Shown: in pieces, positions 1 through 9,888 of the stretch
Layout of the letters: each line of letters starts with the position of its first letter
Position numbering within the stretch: position 1 is the stretch's first letter
DNA from: Neovahlkampfia damariscottae
Lineage: Eukaryota; Heterolobosea; Selenaionea; Neovahlkampfiida; Neovahlkampfiidae
Direction of reading: 5' to 3'
Assembly (NCBI GenBank): GCA_016618085.1
Contig: JABLTG010000081.1
Coordinates: forward strand, 1 to 64,000
Length of the DNA stretch: 64,000 nucleotides
Program-made: the position numbers and the translations under genes
Notes under the pieces: model-generated
Databases searched by the model: none
What the model was told of the DNA's origin: nothing
What the model saw: only the letters and a program-made list of their open reading frames with translations

Positions 1-96
1 AAAGAAATAGAAAAAACAAAGAGAGTCAGAATGAAAACTGTTCAAGAATTTGATAAAAAACCTCCTGAGGATCCTTCTGAAGAATCTCCTGAATAA
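1..96 (+). CDS. 3' end of a cut-off gene, product unknown
   Basis: An open frame enters the window at base 1 and stops with TAA at 94-96. It shows 31 residues that are charged at first and end in a Pro/Glu/Ser-rich tail (PPEDPSEESPE). The stop is followed by A, as in most genes here. The ATG at 31 is in frame, but nothing marks it as the true start, and the upstream part lies outside the window. No family can be assigned from so short a tail. Confidence 0.45.
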   Translation, partial: KEIEKTKRVRMKTVQEFDKKPPEDPSEESPE

Positions 97-944
97 AATT
101 CAGTTTATTTGCAATGACATTTTCTGCGAATGACATATTTTCATTTTTCTGTTTTCTTCTTTCAGTTTGTTGTTTAATTTTCTTTTATTTTGACTGCAAT
201 GTCGCGACAAATTTTTTCAACCAATTAAATTTTATTGTCTACAGACACAAATTCACATACCAAAAAGAAAATACCAATACAAACATTTTCTTACTGAAAT
301 TACAGAATACCCTAAAGAAAACCAAGATTTTGCTCGACTTATGATGATGGTCAATCATCTAGAATTGTTGAAATTACATTTTATCGGGAGTCATTCCAAA
401 AAAAACAAAGAACGCTCTTGGTTTAATGACAAAAAAAAAATCTATAACATCTCATATCTTAATGCTATTTTTAAGAATCAAAGAAAAAGCTAACTATGAT
501 GCCAACAGAACAATAACTGACTATGGAAAGTGTTTCAATGCGTCCTCAATTCCTTTGTCTGACTAATAAATGTTATCTTCTCTGTAATCTTTTTGTTTTT
601 TTACCTTTTTGTGGCTATAATGGTGACATCAGGTTCGATTAACCTTTTGAAGAAATATTAATGACTACTGGTCTTACCATCTTTTTTTCTAGGATCTGAG
701 TCAACTTGTTTAATTTTTGCATCAGTTGGAAAACAAGAGCATTTTGACAGGTCAATTGCTTCAAATTAAGACCTCACTTGTTTGAAAGAATATTTGTTCT
801 ATTCATATTCTACCAGTAAATATTGGAATAATTTCCTAGATGTAGCTGAAAATTTAACCTCTCCAAATAATACCAATGTATTTGAAAACCCAAAGAAATC
901 AACACAGAAAATAAATCAACATTTTATAATCTATAAATATTTAT
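97..944. other. gene-poor stretch with short broken open frames
   Basis: I could not build a gene here, even allowing 27-46 nt introns. The plus strand has several short coding-like stretches in different frames: about 244-560, ending in a tail that reads ..CFNASSIPLSD, then about 695-770, and 782-944, which reads KEYLFYSYSTSKYW. They could be remnants of one decayed gene of unknown family or an intron-rich gene that I failed to join. The composition resembles flanking coding DNA. No transposase, reverse transcriptase or other mobile-element domain was recognised. Confidence 0.3.
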
Positions 945-1583
945 TCAATATTTTGATAATTTTGCCATCTCTCTTCCTATGATTGATGCTCTTTTCTCAT
1001 CACCTAATTGTACAGCATCTTCAAATTCTTTTTTTAATCTTTTCAATTTCAATTTATCCTCTTGTTGTTCAAGGAATTTTTCATTCTTTTTTTCTTTTAT
1101 CAATCCAAAATATGTTAAAATAAAAATGAAACAACTAAAAAAATAATCAAAAATTGAATCATTAGTCCTTTCTTTGAAGATATTCTTAATTTTTTTTTTC
1201 TTCTCATTTTTTATTTTTTCATTTTTTTTTTCTTTTTCTTCTTCCTCTTCTTGTTGTTTTTTTTTTATTTTTTTTTTGTAATTTAATTGAAATATATCAT
1301 CATCTTTTCTAAATTCAATCTGGTTCATTTTTATTTCATCTTTTGGTTTTAAAATATTTTGATTGTTTGTAATTTGAAAATTTTCATAAAAAATATTTTT
1401 TGAAGGTTCTGAAAATAATGTTTTTGATGTTGTTTCAAATTCTTCAATTTCTTCTTCTTCTTCAACTTGTGTGTGTATTTTTTCATTTTTTAAATGTTTT
1501 CTTTTTGATATCTGTGGTATTATAGCTTCAGATTTACCAGATAAATTTGAATAAAACAACTCATGTATTGATTTATTGGACAT
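945..1583 (-). CDS. uncharacterised Glu/Lys-rich protein with one membrane segment
   Basis: Single-exon gene of 212 residues starting MSNKSIHELF, with a TGA stop. The N-terminal half is polar. Residues about 60-135 are dominated by Glu and Lys runs, which are probably helical or disordered. A hydrophobic stretch at about 146-162 (FDYFFSCFIFILTYFGL) is a likely single transmembrane segment. After it comes a basic/acidic tail with a plausible coiled coil (LKRLKKEFEDAVQLGDEKRA). A CCAAT motif lies at 1621-1630, just upstream of the start. I do not recognise the family. It is probably an integral membrane protein with both ends polar. Confidence 0.6.
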   Translation of the reverse strand: MSNKSIHELFYSNLSGKSEAIIPQISKRKHLKNEKIHTQVEEEEEIEEFETTSKTLFSEPSKNIFYENFQITNNQNILKPKDEIKMNQIEFRKDDDIFQLNYKKKIKKKQQEEEEEKEKKNEKIKNEKKKKIKNIFKERTNDSIFDYFFSCFIFILTYFGLIKEKKNEKFLEQQEDKLKLKRLKKEFEDAVQLGDEKRASIIGREMAKLSKY

Positions 1584-1639
1584 GTTTTCTTCTTCAAAAT
1601 TTACGCGTAACTAAGAATCAACCAATAAAAATATAAAAT

Positions 1640-2769
1640 TTATTTTTGTTTAATTTTTTTCATCATAACTTTCCATGTTGTTGTGAAATTAAAAAAACCC
1701 ATAATACCAAATAATATACCAACTGATAAAACTTGCCATTCAACTTTTTCCAAAAAATAAACAGAAACCAATGTATACATGAAGAATAATTGAATAATCT
1801 AAAAAAAAGATAAGAAAACATAAAAAGATATACATCTCCAATAAATAATAAAGGTAATAAAATATAAAATGATCCTTTTGATAAATGTGTTGGTGTTGAA
1901 TCAGAATTAGCTGTATCTAAATAATTGGCTTTTCCAAGTGTTTGTTGTGTATAGAGTTTACGTTGTTGATAAAGATATTGACCTAATTGAACAATACTTA
2001 TATACAAAGCATAGTAATAAAACCATGGACGAAATCTCATATAGGTCTCTAAAAAAAATTAGAAAACCTTTTTAAAAAAAAAGTAAACCTGTGTATGGCC
2101 ATGTTAACATGGATAGACATAATAAAATACTATAGTAATGATGTTTTATCCACCATGGATGAATACTACTTCCATTTACTTTTAGAATATTTTCACGAAA
2201 AGCTAAACTCATATAAGCATGTGCCATATATAATTGATAAGCTTGGTCATAAATTCTTCTGAAAAAAAACATTGGTAATATAAATCCAACAATAATTACA
2301 ATTGGTATATTGTAAATAGTCTTTCCATATTTGAATTCTAATGAAAATTAGTTTTTCTGATTTTTTTTTTTATTTTACGTTCATATTCTCGTTTAAATTC
2401 AATTCTTCTCTCATTACTACCATTCAAATAATAACTATTAACAGATCCAAGGAATGATTCCATGACCCAATCTCCTGAATTCTTTGAAAAATTTAGTTTT
2501 CGTTTTTTTTTTGGTTACTAAAATTGAATCTTTGATTTTTTGAAGTTCTTTTCTTTCTGTGGTGACATCATTTTTGAATGAGTTTGAGTTTTTTAATAAT
2601 TCAGTGACTTTCTTTTTGACGGAAATGCTTTTCTTGGAAAAAAAAAGTTTAGAACTTTAAAACGAAACAATACCTCATATGCATCTTGTTGATTTTTATT
2701 TGCTTGTTGAAATTCTTTAGTTAAAGTCTCAAAAGAATTTTTAAAATCTTCTACTTCTTTTGTCGTCAT
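1640..2769 (-). CDS. TMEM120: TMEM120 (TMPIT/TACAN) family membrane protein
   Basis: Six exons (1640-1798, 1834-2048, 2089-2337, 2379-2481, 2519-2632, 2674-2769) join in frame to 311 residues, close to the 343 of human TMEM120A. The N-terminus is a coiled coil (about 1-70). It is followed by the family's WVMESFLGSVN-type segment and about six membrane spans. The conserved core WWIKHHYYS..MLTWP and the later QYLYQQRKLY match the family's WWVSHHY..MLTWP and QYYYQ regions. TMEM120 proteins sit in the nuclear envelope/ER. Their fold resembles fatty-acid elongases and binds coenzyme A, and an ion-channel role is disputed. The start is the first ATG after a CCAAT box at 2788-2797. The next gene, TMEM147, is also an ER membrane protein on the same strand. 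Confidence 0.88.
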
Positions 2770-2812
2770 CAACTGAAAATTTCGTGGACCAATAAAAATA
2801 ATGAACGGATTT

Positions 2813-3595
2813 TTATTTATTTTTTATTAAAGTTTGATAAGATATATTTGAAAGAAAATATAAAATTATTGAAAAAAATAATTGAGCAATCAAAACTATC
2901 CATGTATCAATCTTAAAATGATCAAAAAATCTAAAAAAAATCAATAAGTCAAATGTACACTTACCCATGTATTAAATTGAGTGAAATAAAAAATAATAAT
3001 GAAAAAGTTATTAAAGTTTTTGTACTTGTTTCAACTTGTTTTCTTGAATAAACAAAAACTAAACATGAAAAAGAGACATATAAGATCTTATTTGAAATTT
3101 AAATTATTTAACTTCTTACCATGTTAATATTTGATAAAATAGCCATTTGAATGAATTTCCATGAAAATTCTAATTGAGTTGCTCCTATCCATAAAGGTAA
3201 TAATTTTGAAGTAATAACTTCACCATAATTCCAACCTAATCCAACTGATAATATTTTAATATCTTTATCTCCTTGAAGTGCTTTTGCGTTTAAAATTAAA
3301 TAAATTCCAATAATATCAATTGAAGAAATTATAGTTTTTAAAATTTCTTGTGATAAATCAAATGTTTCACCTGAAGAAGGTCCAATAAATGTTGCCATTA
3401 AAAAAATCTATGAGTTTCAAGTTTTAATTTTTTTTTCATTTATAATGTTACCTTTACAAGTTGAGTTAAAGCATGTGCCATTGCAGACATACCAACATTT
3501 GGAGCCACACTATATTCACCTAATTTTGATTTATAAACTACCCAAGGTGGCAAAAGAGTTAATGTAACACAGACTAAAAAATGAGCGTAAGTCAT
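2813..3595 (-). CDS. TMEM147: TMEM147, ER translocon (BOS complex) subunit
   Basis: Four exons (2813-2930, 2965-3086, 3120-3407, 3452-3595) give 223 residues, against 224 for human TMEM147. Matching segments include GLGWNYGEVITSKLLPLWIG (family: [20 protein letters not shown]) and EFSWKFIQMAILSNINM. There are about seven membrane spans. In animals TMEM147 joins nicalin and NOMO in the BOS complex, part of the multipass translocon at the ER, and it affects the nuclear envelope. The third intron of the reading frame (3087-3119) removes a misleading early stop. An ATTGG box lies at 3624-3631, upstream of the start. Identity is firm from length and the run of family-specific residues. Confidence 0.88.
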
Positions 3596-3667
3596 TTTAT
3601 TGGACAAAAAATATCAAATTAGAATTGGTCAATTTTTAAAAGAAGAGAAAGTATTTATAAAAATGTT

Positions 3668-4686
3668 TTACAAAAAGTAATTTGGAACTGGTTTTTTTGA
3701 TGGTAGACCTCTTGTTTCTTGAGGAGCACTTTCAAAAACTTTAAAATTTCTATTCAAATTTTCGTCTAATTCCAAAATACCTGCAATATTACCACATCTA
3801 TAACAATAATTTGGTGCAGACCAAACTGTTACTAAACTTTCATCAAACATATATTTAAATCCTTCCATAACTAATTGATGAGCTCTTGCAACTAATTTCA
3901 ACTCATTTACTTGATTGAATTGTTTTACAATATCACCACCAAATAAATAACCTGCTCCTCTTGGTGATAAACCCCATCCATCAATATCTTCTGGATCAGA
4001 CCACAATAAATCACACATTGGTCCTTCATGTGGTACTTCTTGTTTTCTATCAATTTTTCTAATTTGATCAAGACTATTTGATGTTAAATTTATCATTTTA
4101 ATTACCTTGAAACTGATGGTGAAAGTCCACCATGAACACAGAACACTTCATTTTCAATTACAGCACTTAAGCTCATATAATCAAAAACTTCAGTACAATA
4201 TCTCCATACATTTACGCTACCATATTTACGTAGACATTCATCATAAAAACCATATACTTGAGTAATTTGACGACTTTCATGATTTCCGCGAATCTTTTAA
4301 AAAATGTAAAAAAAAAAATAAATTTACGAGTGTTATTCTATCTGGATATCTGACTTTTAAAGCAAGTAATAATAAAAATGTCTCTACAGAATAAAAACCT
4401 TTGAAAAAAAAAATTCAAAAAAAAACAGGAACAAACCTCTGTCGACAAAGTCTCCAAGAAATAAATAATTAGTTTCAGGACAATCACCGCCAACTCGAAA
4501 TAATTCCATTAAATCATAAAATTGACCATGAATATCACCACAAATAGTTACAGGACTGAATACTCTTTCAACGTTTGCTTCTTCAACTAAAATTTCTCGT
4601 GCTTTTGTGCAAAGTGATTTTACATCAGATTCTTTTATAATTTCACCTGATCTTAATTGTTTTATATTTAAATCTAAGTTGGACAT
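3668..4686 (-). CDS. PPP4C: serine/threonine protein phosphatase 4 catalytic subunit
   Basis: Four exons (3668-4073, 4106-4293, 4328-4398, 4437-4686) make 304 residues (human PP4C has 307). All PPP-family metal and catalytic motifs are present: GDIHGQ, GDFVDRG, RGNHES, VHGGLSP and [10 protein letters not shown]. The tail [19 protein letters not shown] has the PP4-specific APQETRG sequence, which separates it from PP2A and PP6, and it keeps the terminal YFL that is methylated in this group. PP4 acts in DNA repair, centrosome and signalling pathways. The start was set at MSNLDLN, which aligns with the family's N-terminus. The frame is open upstream to 4821, but that part is low-complexity and overlaps the next gene. 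The 32-nt intron at 4074-4105 contains an in-frame ATG that would mislead a simple gene finder. Confidence 0.93.
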
Positions 4687-4814
4687 ATTCTCACTAAAAG
4701 TATCTCTTTCACTTGAAGAATTGTCCAATGAATTTCGAGGAAATTTTTCTTCAACTTGAAAATGAAGAAGAAAGGTTTTTTTTTTTTTTTTCTTGTTAAA
4801 AATAAAGAAAACAG
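4687..4814. promoter_or_regulatory. shared 5' region of PP4 and ataxin-10 genes
   Basis: Only 128 bp separate the start codons of two divergent genes, so both promoters must lie here. A CCAAT core is at about 4725-4729 (plus strand). A T-run of 16 bases near 4779-4794 may exclude nucleosomes. No TATA box stands out in such AT-rich DNA. Confidence 0.4.
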
Positions 4815-6121
4815 ATGACAAAAGATGAATTTATTCAAAAAAATTCAAAAGTTTTAATTGACAATTTAGAGAAAACTGATGTTCTCAGAATTTTAAGAAA
4901 CTTATGTATTGAAAAGGAAAATCAAATTGAATTGAACAATTCAAATATACTTTATGAAATGTTAGAAATTTTAAAAAATGAAGAAATTGAAAATGAAACT
5001 CAAAATTTAATTTTACAAGTGTTCGGAAATTCAATACAAAACTGTGATGAAAACAAAAACTTTTTCATCAAAAATGAAAATGAATTGTTAAATATACTCT
5101 CAAAAATATTACAAAAAACAAAAAAAAGAAGTTCAATTTCAATCATTTCAATGTTTTTGTACAACTTAAAATTTAATTTTCAAAATAACCATCATATCTT
5201 GAATGAATTTTTAGATAAACTATACAACAAAAAGAAACAATCTGATACAGCAACTAAATTCATGTTCAAAAAATATAAATTCTAAAATGTTTTAGTTGTT
5301 TAATTTTTGAAGAGAATTTAAAAGAGAATTTGAATGATTATTTTGAATATTTAAGAAAAGGAAATCATTTTGAAAGAGTTGTAAATTTACTTGAAATACT
5401 TGATGAATATTTAAAAAAATTTGATCCAGAATATGAAAATGAAAAAACAAATGATTTTGAAAATTTTTTTAAAATTTGTTTTGAAACAATTGAATATTTT
5501 TATAGAGATGATAAATTATATAAATTTATTGAATTTGAATGTTTATTTATTACTTTAGAATTTCTTTCAAATTTATCGACTTTCCATTTAAAGAATGAAA
5601 AATTAAAAAAAAATTTAATTTTAAATTTATTGAAAATAATTAAATTTTCAGATCAAAAAATTAATTTAAGTGGTGAAGATCAAAAGAATTTAAATAGAAA
5701 TATATTAAAATCTACAAATTTATTAATTGAAAAAGATGAAGAAAATAAAGATAATACTTTTATGTATTATGGATATAAAACAAATTTAATTAGATCTCTT
5801 GGTAATTTTTCATTCAAAAATAAATCAATTCAAAATTTATTAAGACAAGAAGGTTTTATACCAATTGTATTGAGTCATTGTTCAATTGAACAAGATAATC
5901 CTTGTAATTTTTATTTTTTTTTTTATTTCAAATTAGTTTTAAAAGAATGGTCAATATTTTGTATTCGTAATTTATGTGATGAAAATGAGGAAAATCAAAA
6001 AGAAATTGAAAAATATAAACCAATTGATATTGATCCAGCTACAAGATCTCTTTTAAATAAAATGGGTGAAGATATTGAAATTGTTGATGATAAAATTAAA
6101 ATTAAAAAAGTTGATTTATAA
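4815..6121 (+). CDS. ATXN10: ataxin-10 family armadillo-like protein
   Basis: Three exons (4815-5263, 5296-5903, 5937-6121) give 413 residues. The C-terminal third carries the ataxin-10 signature: [15 protein letters not shown], then [15 protein letters not shown], then, across the second intron, [18 protein letters not shown]. In human ataxin-10 the same region reads DLIRLIGNLCYKN..IPLILNHCNID and KEWAIFAIRNLLENN. The rest is helical and divergent, as expected for ARM/HEAT-type repeats. Ataxin-10 is a cytoplasmic scaffold linked to cytokinesis and ciliary/basal-body function. In yeast the homolog Ctr86 is essential. The first intron starts GTTCAA, a weak donor, but removing it restores frame and homology. 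Confidence 0.85.
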
Positions 6122-6186
6122 AAAGGAAATTTATTTTATCCAATAAAATTTATTTTGTGATTTCTTTTCTTAGTAACTGAAGTAAA

Positions 6187-7206
6187 ATGTCAGAAGAAAA
6201 TACAAATGAAAAATTAGTTATAACTTCAACAGAAGTTATTGAAGATGAAGTTGTTGAACTTTCACCTGAAGAACAAGCAGCTAAAGAATTAATTGAAAAA
6301 GCAGAGAAAAGTTTAAAAAAATCTGGTTTGAAAAAAGTATTTGGAAAATCAGAAGATCCAGCTGATTTATATACTCAAGCTGCTAATCAATATAAAATGG
6401 CGAAAAAATATACTGAAGCAGCAGATTGTTTTTTAAAAGTTGCACAACTAACAGAAAAAGAAAAAGTGACATCAAAAACAACAACAGCTTATATAAATGC
6501 ATCAAATGCTTTTAGGGTGGCAAAAGATTACAAACGTAAGTCAAAAAAAAAAAAAAAAAAATTAATTTTGAAAGAGACTGTTTTCTGTCTTAACAAAGCA
6601 GCTGAAATTCAAGCAAAATCTGGAAACGCATCAAAATCAGGTAAAATATTGGCAGATTTAGCACTTGAATTTGAAAAAGAAAAAATGTGGAGCGCAGCTG
6701 CAGATGCGTATGAAAATTGTGCGAATGTTTTTGATTCAGTTGATTCTAAAATAACAGCATTTGGACATCGTTTCAAAGAAGTCAATTGTAGAATCTTTGC
6801 AGGAGAATTTGATAGAGCAATTTATAATTTAGAATCAATTGCAGAAGGAACAATAAATAATAAATTAAAAGCACTATCAACATTTAGATATCTGTTTTTA
6901 GCAGCTTTATGTAGATTAGCAAATATGAAACCATTTGAAGATACAGATAATTATGAACCAGCTACTATTGAAGTAAAAACAGAAAATGAAAGATATAGAG
7001 ATTTAGACGTTAACTATGCAGATTCAAAACAAGATAAATTTATAGGTGATATAATATTAGAATTTGAATTACAAGATTTAGAATCATTTGATGAATCAAT
7101 TAAAATTTATGTAGAAACTGGTCTTTTAGAACCATATGAAAAAGAATGTCTAAGAGTAATTAGAGAACATTTAGTAAAACATTCAGAATTTACAGATTTA
7201 CAATAA
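6187..7206 (+). CDS. alpha-SNAP paralog with N-terminal extension
   Basis: Two exons (6187-6535, 6575-7206) give 326 residues. The 39-nt intron keeps frame, so the unspliced frame is also open, but removing it restores DYKQTVFCLNKAAEIQ, the expected TPR helix. Residues 45-320 follow the SNAP fold: PADLYTQAANQYKMAKKYTEAADCF, AYINASNAFR and LADLALEFEKEKMWSAAADAYENCANVF. About 40 extra acidic residues precede the domain. The C-terminus keeps the Leu-rich end (LRVIREHLVKH..DLQ) needed for NSF binding in alpha-SNAP. SNAPs load NSF on SNARE complexes to recycle them after fusion. Compared with the neighbour at 8540 it is diverged and may serve a separate membrane step. A CCAAT box is at 6140-6147. 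Confidence 0.85.
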   Translation: MSEENTNEKLVITSTEVIEDEVVELSPEEQAAKELIEKAEKSLKKSGLKKVFGKSEDPADLYTQAANQYKMAKKYTEAADCFLKVAQLTEKEKVTSKTTTAYINASNAFRVAKDYKRKSKKKKKKLILKETVFCLNKAAEIQAKSGNASKSGKILADLALEFEKEKMWSAAADAYENCANVFDSVDSKITAFGHRFKEVNCRIFAGEFDRAIYNLESIAEGTINNKLKALSTFRYLFLAALCRLANMKPFEDTDNYEPATIEVKTENERYRDLDVNYADSKQDKFIGDIILEFELQDLESFDESIKIYVETGLLEPYEKECLRVIREHLVKHSEFTDLQ

Positions 7207-7252
7207 AAGTATTTATTTCTTTTAAAAATTCTTAAAATATTAATAAAAATCC

Positions 7253-7307
7253 TTGAAGACTCAGTAAAACAAAAAAAGTATTAGTTTTTGTTTTACTGAG
7301 TCTTCAA
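7253..7307. repeat. perfect 23-bp inverted repeat (hairpin) between convergent genes
   Basis: Arms 7253-7275 and 7285-7307 are exact reverse complements, separated by nine bases. The arms contain GAAGACTCAG and its complement. The hairpin sits 47 bp after the SNAP-paralog stop and 46 bp before the DCP2 stop on the other strand, so it would be transcribed as a stem-loop from both sides. It may act in 3'-end formation, or be the footprint of a small terminal-inverted-repeat element. Confidence 0.75.
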
Positions 7308-7353
7308 CAATTTTGTTGAAGGGATAAAATGATTTTTTTTGTTTGTACAATTT

Positions 7354-8290
7354 TTAAAATATTTCATCAGTTTTGAATGAAAAGTCTTTCATTTTTTTTT
7401 TCTTTTGAAGAACAATCACATTTGTATTTTTTAAAGTTTTTGATTCTTTTTCTTCATGTATTTTTTGTTTTTGTTTAATATCTTTTATAACTACATTTGT
7501 ATTTTTTAAAGTTTTTTTTGAATGAACAATCTTTTTTAAATCTTTCAAAAAAGCAGTAACGTAAAAATATTTTGAAGTATTTTTTGAAATATCATCAAAT
7601 GAATGCCATGCAATATTTCCAATTTCTTTTCTTGTTTGAGTTTCAAATTTAGTTTTTTCGGAAACATTTTCAATTACAAATAATTTGATTAATTTTTTTT
7701 TTTCAGCCAAAAAAGTAACGAATTTTGTTGGATCTAATTTACTTGTAATGTCATATCCAATCTCTTCTTTTACTTCTCTAATGGCACAATCGGTTTCAAG
7801 TTCGTTTTTATTAATCTTTCCTTTTGGAAAAGTCCAACTCTTTGAGCTTTGATATCCTTGTACTAAAGAAGAAGTTAATAAACTATATTTCATTCTTTCT
7901 TACCAAGTAACAGTTTTGTCGCATTTTTATTAACGAGTATAGCTCCACAAACTGGTACCTGAGATTTATAGTTTTTGAAGTTTTCAACGTTATTTTCAAC
8001 TAAATGTAAATAAGGTTGTAGAAAATCAAATTTTTTGAATAATTCTAAAGAAAATTCAGAGAAATTTAATTTTGGTAGTTTTTTGTTCTTTTCTCGATAA
8101 AACTGAAATGGTTATTAAAATATAAATAAATACTTACATCTGAATAGAACCAATGAGCTTCTTCGATTTGAAAAAATAATCTTTCAAAGCTATCGTATTC
8201 TTCTGCTGGGCAGTTCAATAAAAAACGTGTACAAATGTCTTCTAAGACTTGATTATACTCTTCATTCACTTTTTCTTTCATTTTTGTCAT
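7354..8290 (-). CDS. DCP2: mRNA-decapping enzyme DCP2 (Nudix hydrolase)
   Basis: Three exons (7354-7862, 7904-8102, 8138-8290) make 286 residues. The N-terminal regulatory domain shows EDICTRFLLNCPAEE and FERLFFQIEEAHWFYSD, matching the DCP2 N-domain pattern DLCSRFI.N.P..E..RLLFQIE.AHWFY.D. The Nudix box (GKINKNE..REVKEEIGYD) fits GX5EX7REUXEEXGU, and KSWTFPKGK precedes it. DCP2 removes the 5' cap in P-bodies with DCP1. The tail is Lys-rich with an internal duplication (KTLKNTNVV.. / KTLKNTNVI..). An ATG inside the 41-nt intron 7863-7903 is not the start. The start at 8290 is a choice: the frame stays open to an ATG at 8407, so up to 39 more residues are possible. Confidence 0.9.
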
Positions 8291-8539
8291 TTGTCTTTGG
8301 TGGAGTATGAAATAGGATCTGTTAAAAACTTTGAGTTTTTCTGTTGTGTTTGAAGCAACTGAAAGTGCTTTTATTGGTGTTTCTATTTTTAGAAGACCAA
8401 TGATCATAAAGCAAATCGATTGATGATTCTCAGTTTTGAAAATGAAATAATTAAAAAAAAAAACAAGAAATAATATATTTTTAGATTCTTCATTTTGTTG
8501 GTCCAATTAAAATTATTTGTCAGATCAAGTTGTGGCGTT
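8291..8539. promoter_or_regulatory. shared 5' region of DCP2 and alpha-SNAP
   Basis: Divergent start region of 249 bp, shorter if DCP2 starts at 8407. A TTGGTCCAAT dyad sits at 8498-8507, which reads as a CCAAT box on both strands. Confidence 0.35.
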
Positions 8540-9524
8540 ATGAATTCAGCAGAAGCAGAAAAACTTTTAAAACAAGCAGAAAGTAGATTGACCACTAATT
8601 TCCTTGTGGAATGGTTTTCAGCCACAAATAAATTTGATGAAGCAATTGATTTGTTCACCCGTGCAGCAAATCTTTATAAAATGGATAAAGAGTTTGAAAG
8701 AGCAGGAAAATGTTTTTTAAGAGTTGTAGATACAAGTTTAAAAATTGATCAAAAACATGATGCTGCATCTGCATATATTAACGCAGCTAATTGTTATAGA
8801 CAAGTTGACTTGAAAAGTAAAAAAAAAAAAAAAAAAATTAAAAAAATAAGAATCTGTTGAAATTCTTGAAAAAGGAGCAAATTTATACACTACAATGGGT
8901 AAATTTTCAATTGCTGCAAAAACATTAAAAGGTTTTCATTAATTATTTTGACACTTTAAAGACGCTGGTGAAATGTTTGAAAAAGACTCACAACTTGAAG
9001 AATCAATAAATTGTTATCAAAAAGCAGCTGATTTTTATGAAGGTGAAAATCAAATGTCATCAGCAAATACTTGTTTGGGAAGAGTTGCAAATTTATCAGT
9101 ATCACTTGGGAAATATCAAGAAGCAATTGATACATATGAAAAATGTGCATTAATGGCAGTTGAAGATAAATTAATGACATATGGTGCAAAAGAATATTTA
9201 TTCAAATCTTTGTTGTGTCACTTGGCAATTGTATCAGATGACTTTGTAAAAAAGAAAAAAGATTTTAACATTTGATAGGAAATTGATAGAGTTAAAACAA
9301 AAGTTGAAGATTATAAAGAATTGGATGTTCGTTTTCCTGATACTCGTGAATGTCAATTAGTTGAAAAAATTTGTAATGCTTTTGATGAATGTGATGTTGG
9401 TATGTTTAAATCAGCAATGAAAGGTTATGATAGTATTACAAAACTTAATGCATGGCAAACAAATTTATTCTTAGTTATTAAAGGAAATTTAGAAAAACAA
9501 GCAAATAATGTTTCTTTACAATAA
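8540..9524 (+). CDS. NAPA: alpha-SNAP (NSF attachment protein, Sec17)
   Basis: Four exons (8540-8816, 8851-8931, 8962-9245, 9279-9524) give exactly 295 residues, the same as animal alpha-SNAP. Landmarks: AEKLLKQAESR, FDEAIDLFTRAANLYKMDKEFERAGKCF, HDAASAYINAANCYR, YEGENQMSSANTCLGRVA and the C-terminal block LELDVRF.DTRECQLVEKI..YDSITKLNAWQTNLFLVIK. The terminal Leu needed to stimulate NSF is kept. Its role is disassembly of cis-SNARE complexes throughout the secretory pathway. This is the orthodox copy. The diverged paralog lies 1.3 kb away on the same strand, with DCP2 between them, pointing to an old local duplication. The frame is open further upstream, but MNSAEAEKLL aligns with the family start. 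Confidence 0.93.
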
Positions 9525-9626
9525 AAAGTTTATTTTTCCAATTCAACACAACTCATTTCAGATAAATATCAATAAAAGGGTTTAGGTCGAATGTTGATAC
9601 ATTCTTTTGATTTCACTAATTAAAAT

Positions 9627-9830
9627 TCAATTGTGTTGAAATATTTTTAAACCCAACCATCTTAAATAAGTGAATACAATTATCCTATAAAGAAGTTTAA
9701 TTATTTAAATTAAATACATTGGTAAAAATAAAATTAAATAAAAGATTTCATGTTGTGGTGAAAGCAAAGATAAAATTGATAAAATAGAAAATAAACAACC
9801 AAACAATATGAAAACTAAACCTTCAGTCAT
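9627..9830 (-). CDS. PIGY: PIGY-like subunit of GPI-GlcNAc transferase
   Basis: A very small gene of two exons (9627-9684, 9718-9830) with a 33-nt GT..AG intron, coding 56 residues with a TGA stop. It has two hydrophobic segments: TEGLVFILFGCLFSILSILS and, after SPQHE, IFYLILFLPMIIVFTY. It ends RWLGLKIFQHN. Human PIGY (71 residues) ends in LLPITIPVYVFFHLWTWMGIKLFRHN, so the charged end W.G.K.F.HN and the preceding helix match closely. PIGY is a small ER membrane subunit of the complex that makes GlcNAc-PI, the first step of GPI-anchor synthesis. A CCAAT box lies at 9871-9880. It is easy to miss because neither exon exceeds 40 codons. Confidence 0.8.
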
Positions 9831-9888
9831 TCTATGTAGTAGTTAATGTTGTGATAAAAATGAATTTAACAACCAATCAAAAATAGTT

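Noticed and set aside
114-344. A 76-codon plus-strand open frame
   Set aside because: Very Phe/Asn-rich with no family match. The part after 244 reads better in another frame, so it is more likely chance within a gene-poor stretch.
3668-4096. A PP4 start at the ATG near 4096
   Set aside because: That ATG and its next codons lie in a 32-nt intron (4074-4105). Splicing restores the conserved VHGGLSP to LDQIR join.
7354-7893. A stand-alone Nudix protein starting near 7893
   Set aside because: The ATG is intronic. Upstream exons carry the DCP2 N-terminal domain and join in frame.
9542-9654. Two interleaved short inverted repeats (TTCAACACAA with TTGTGTTGAA, GGGTTTA with TAAACCC)
   Set aside because: Arms are only 7-10 bp, and the right-hand arms lie in PIGY coding sequence. 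Probably chance.
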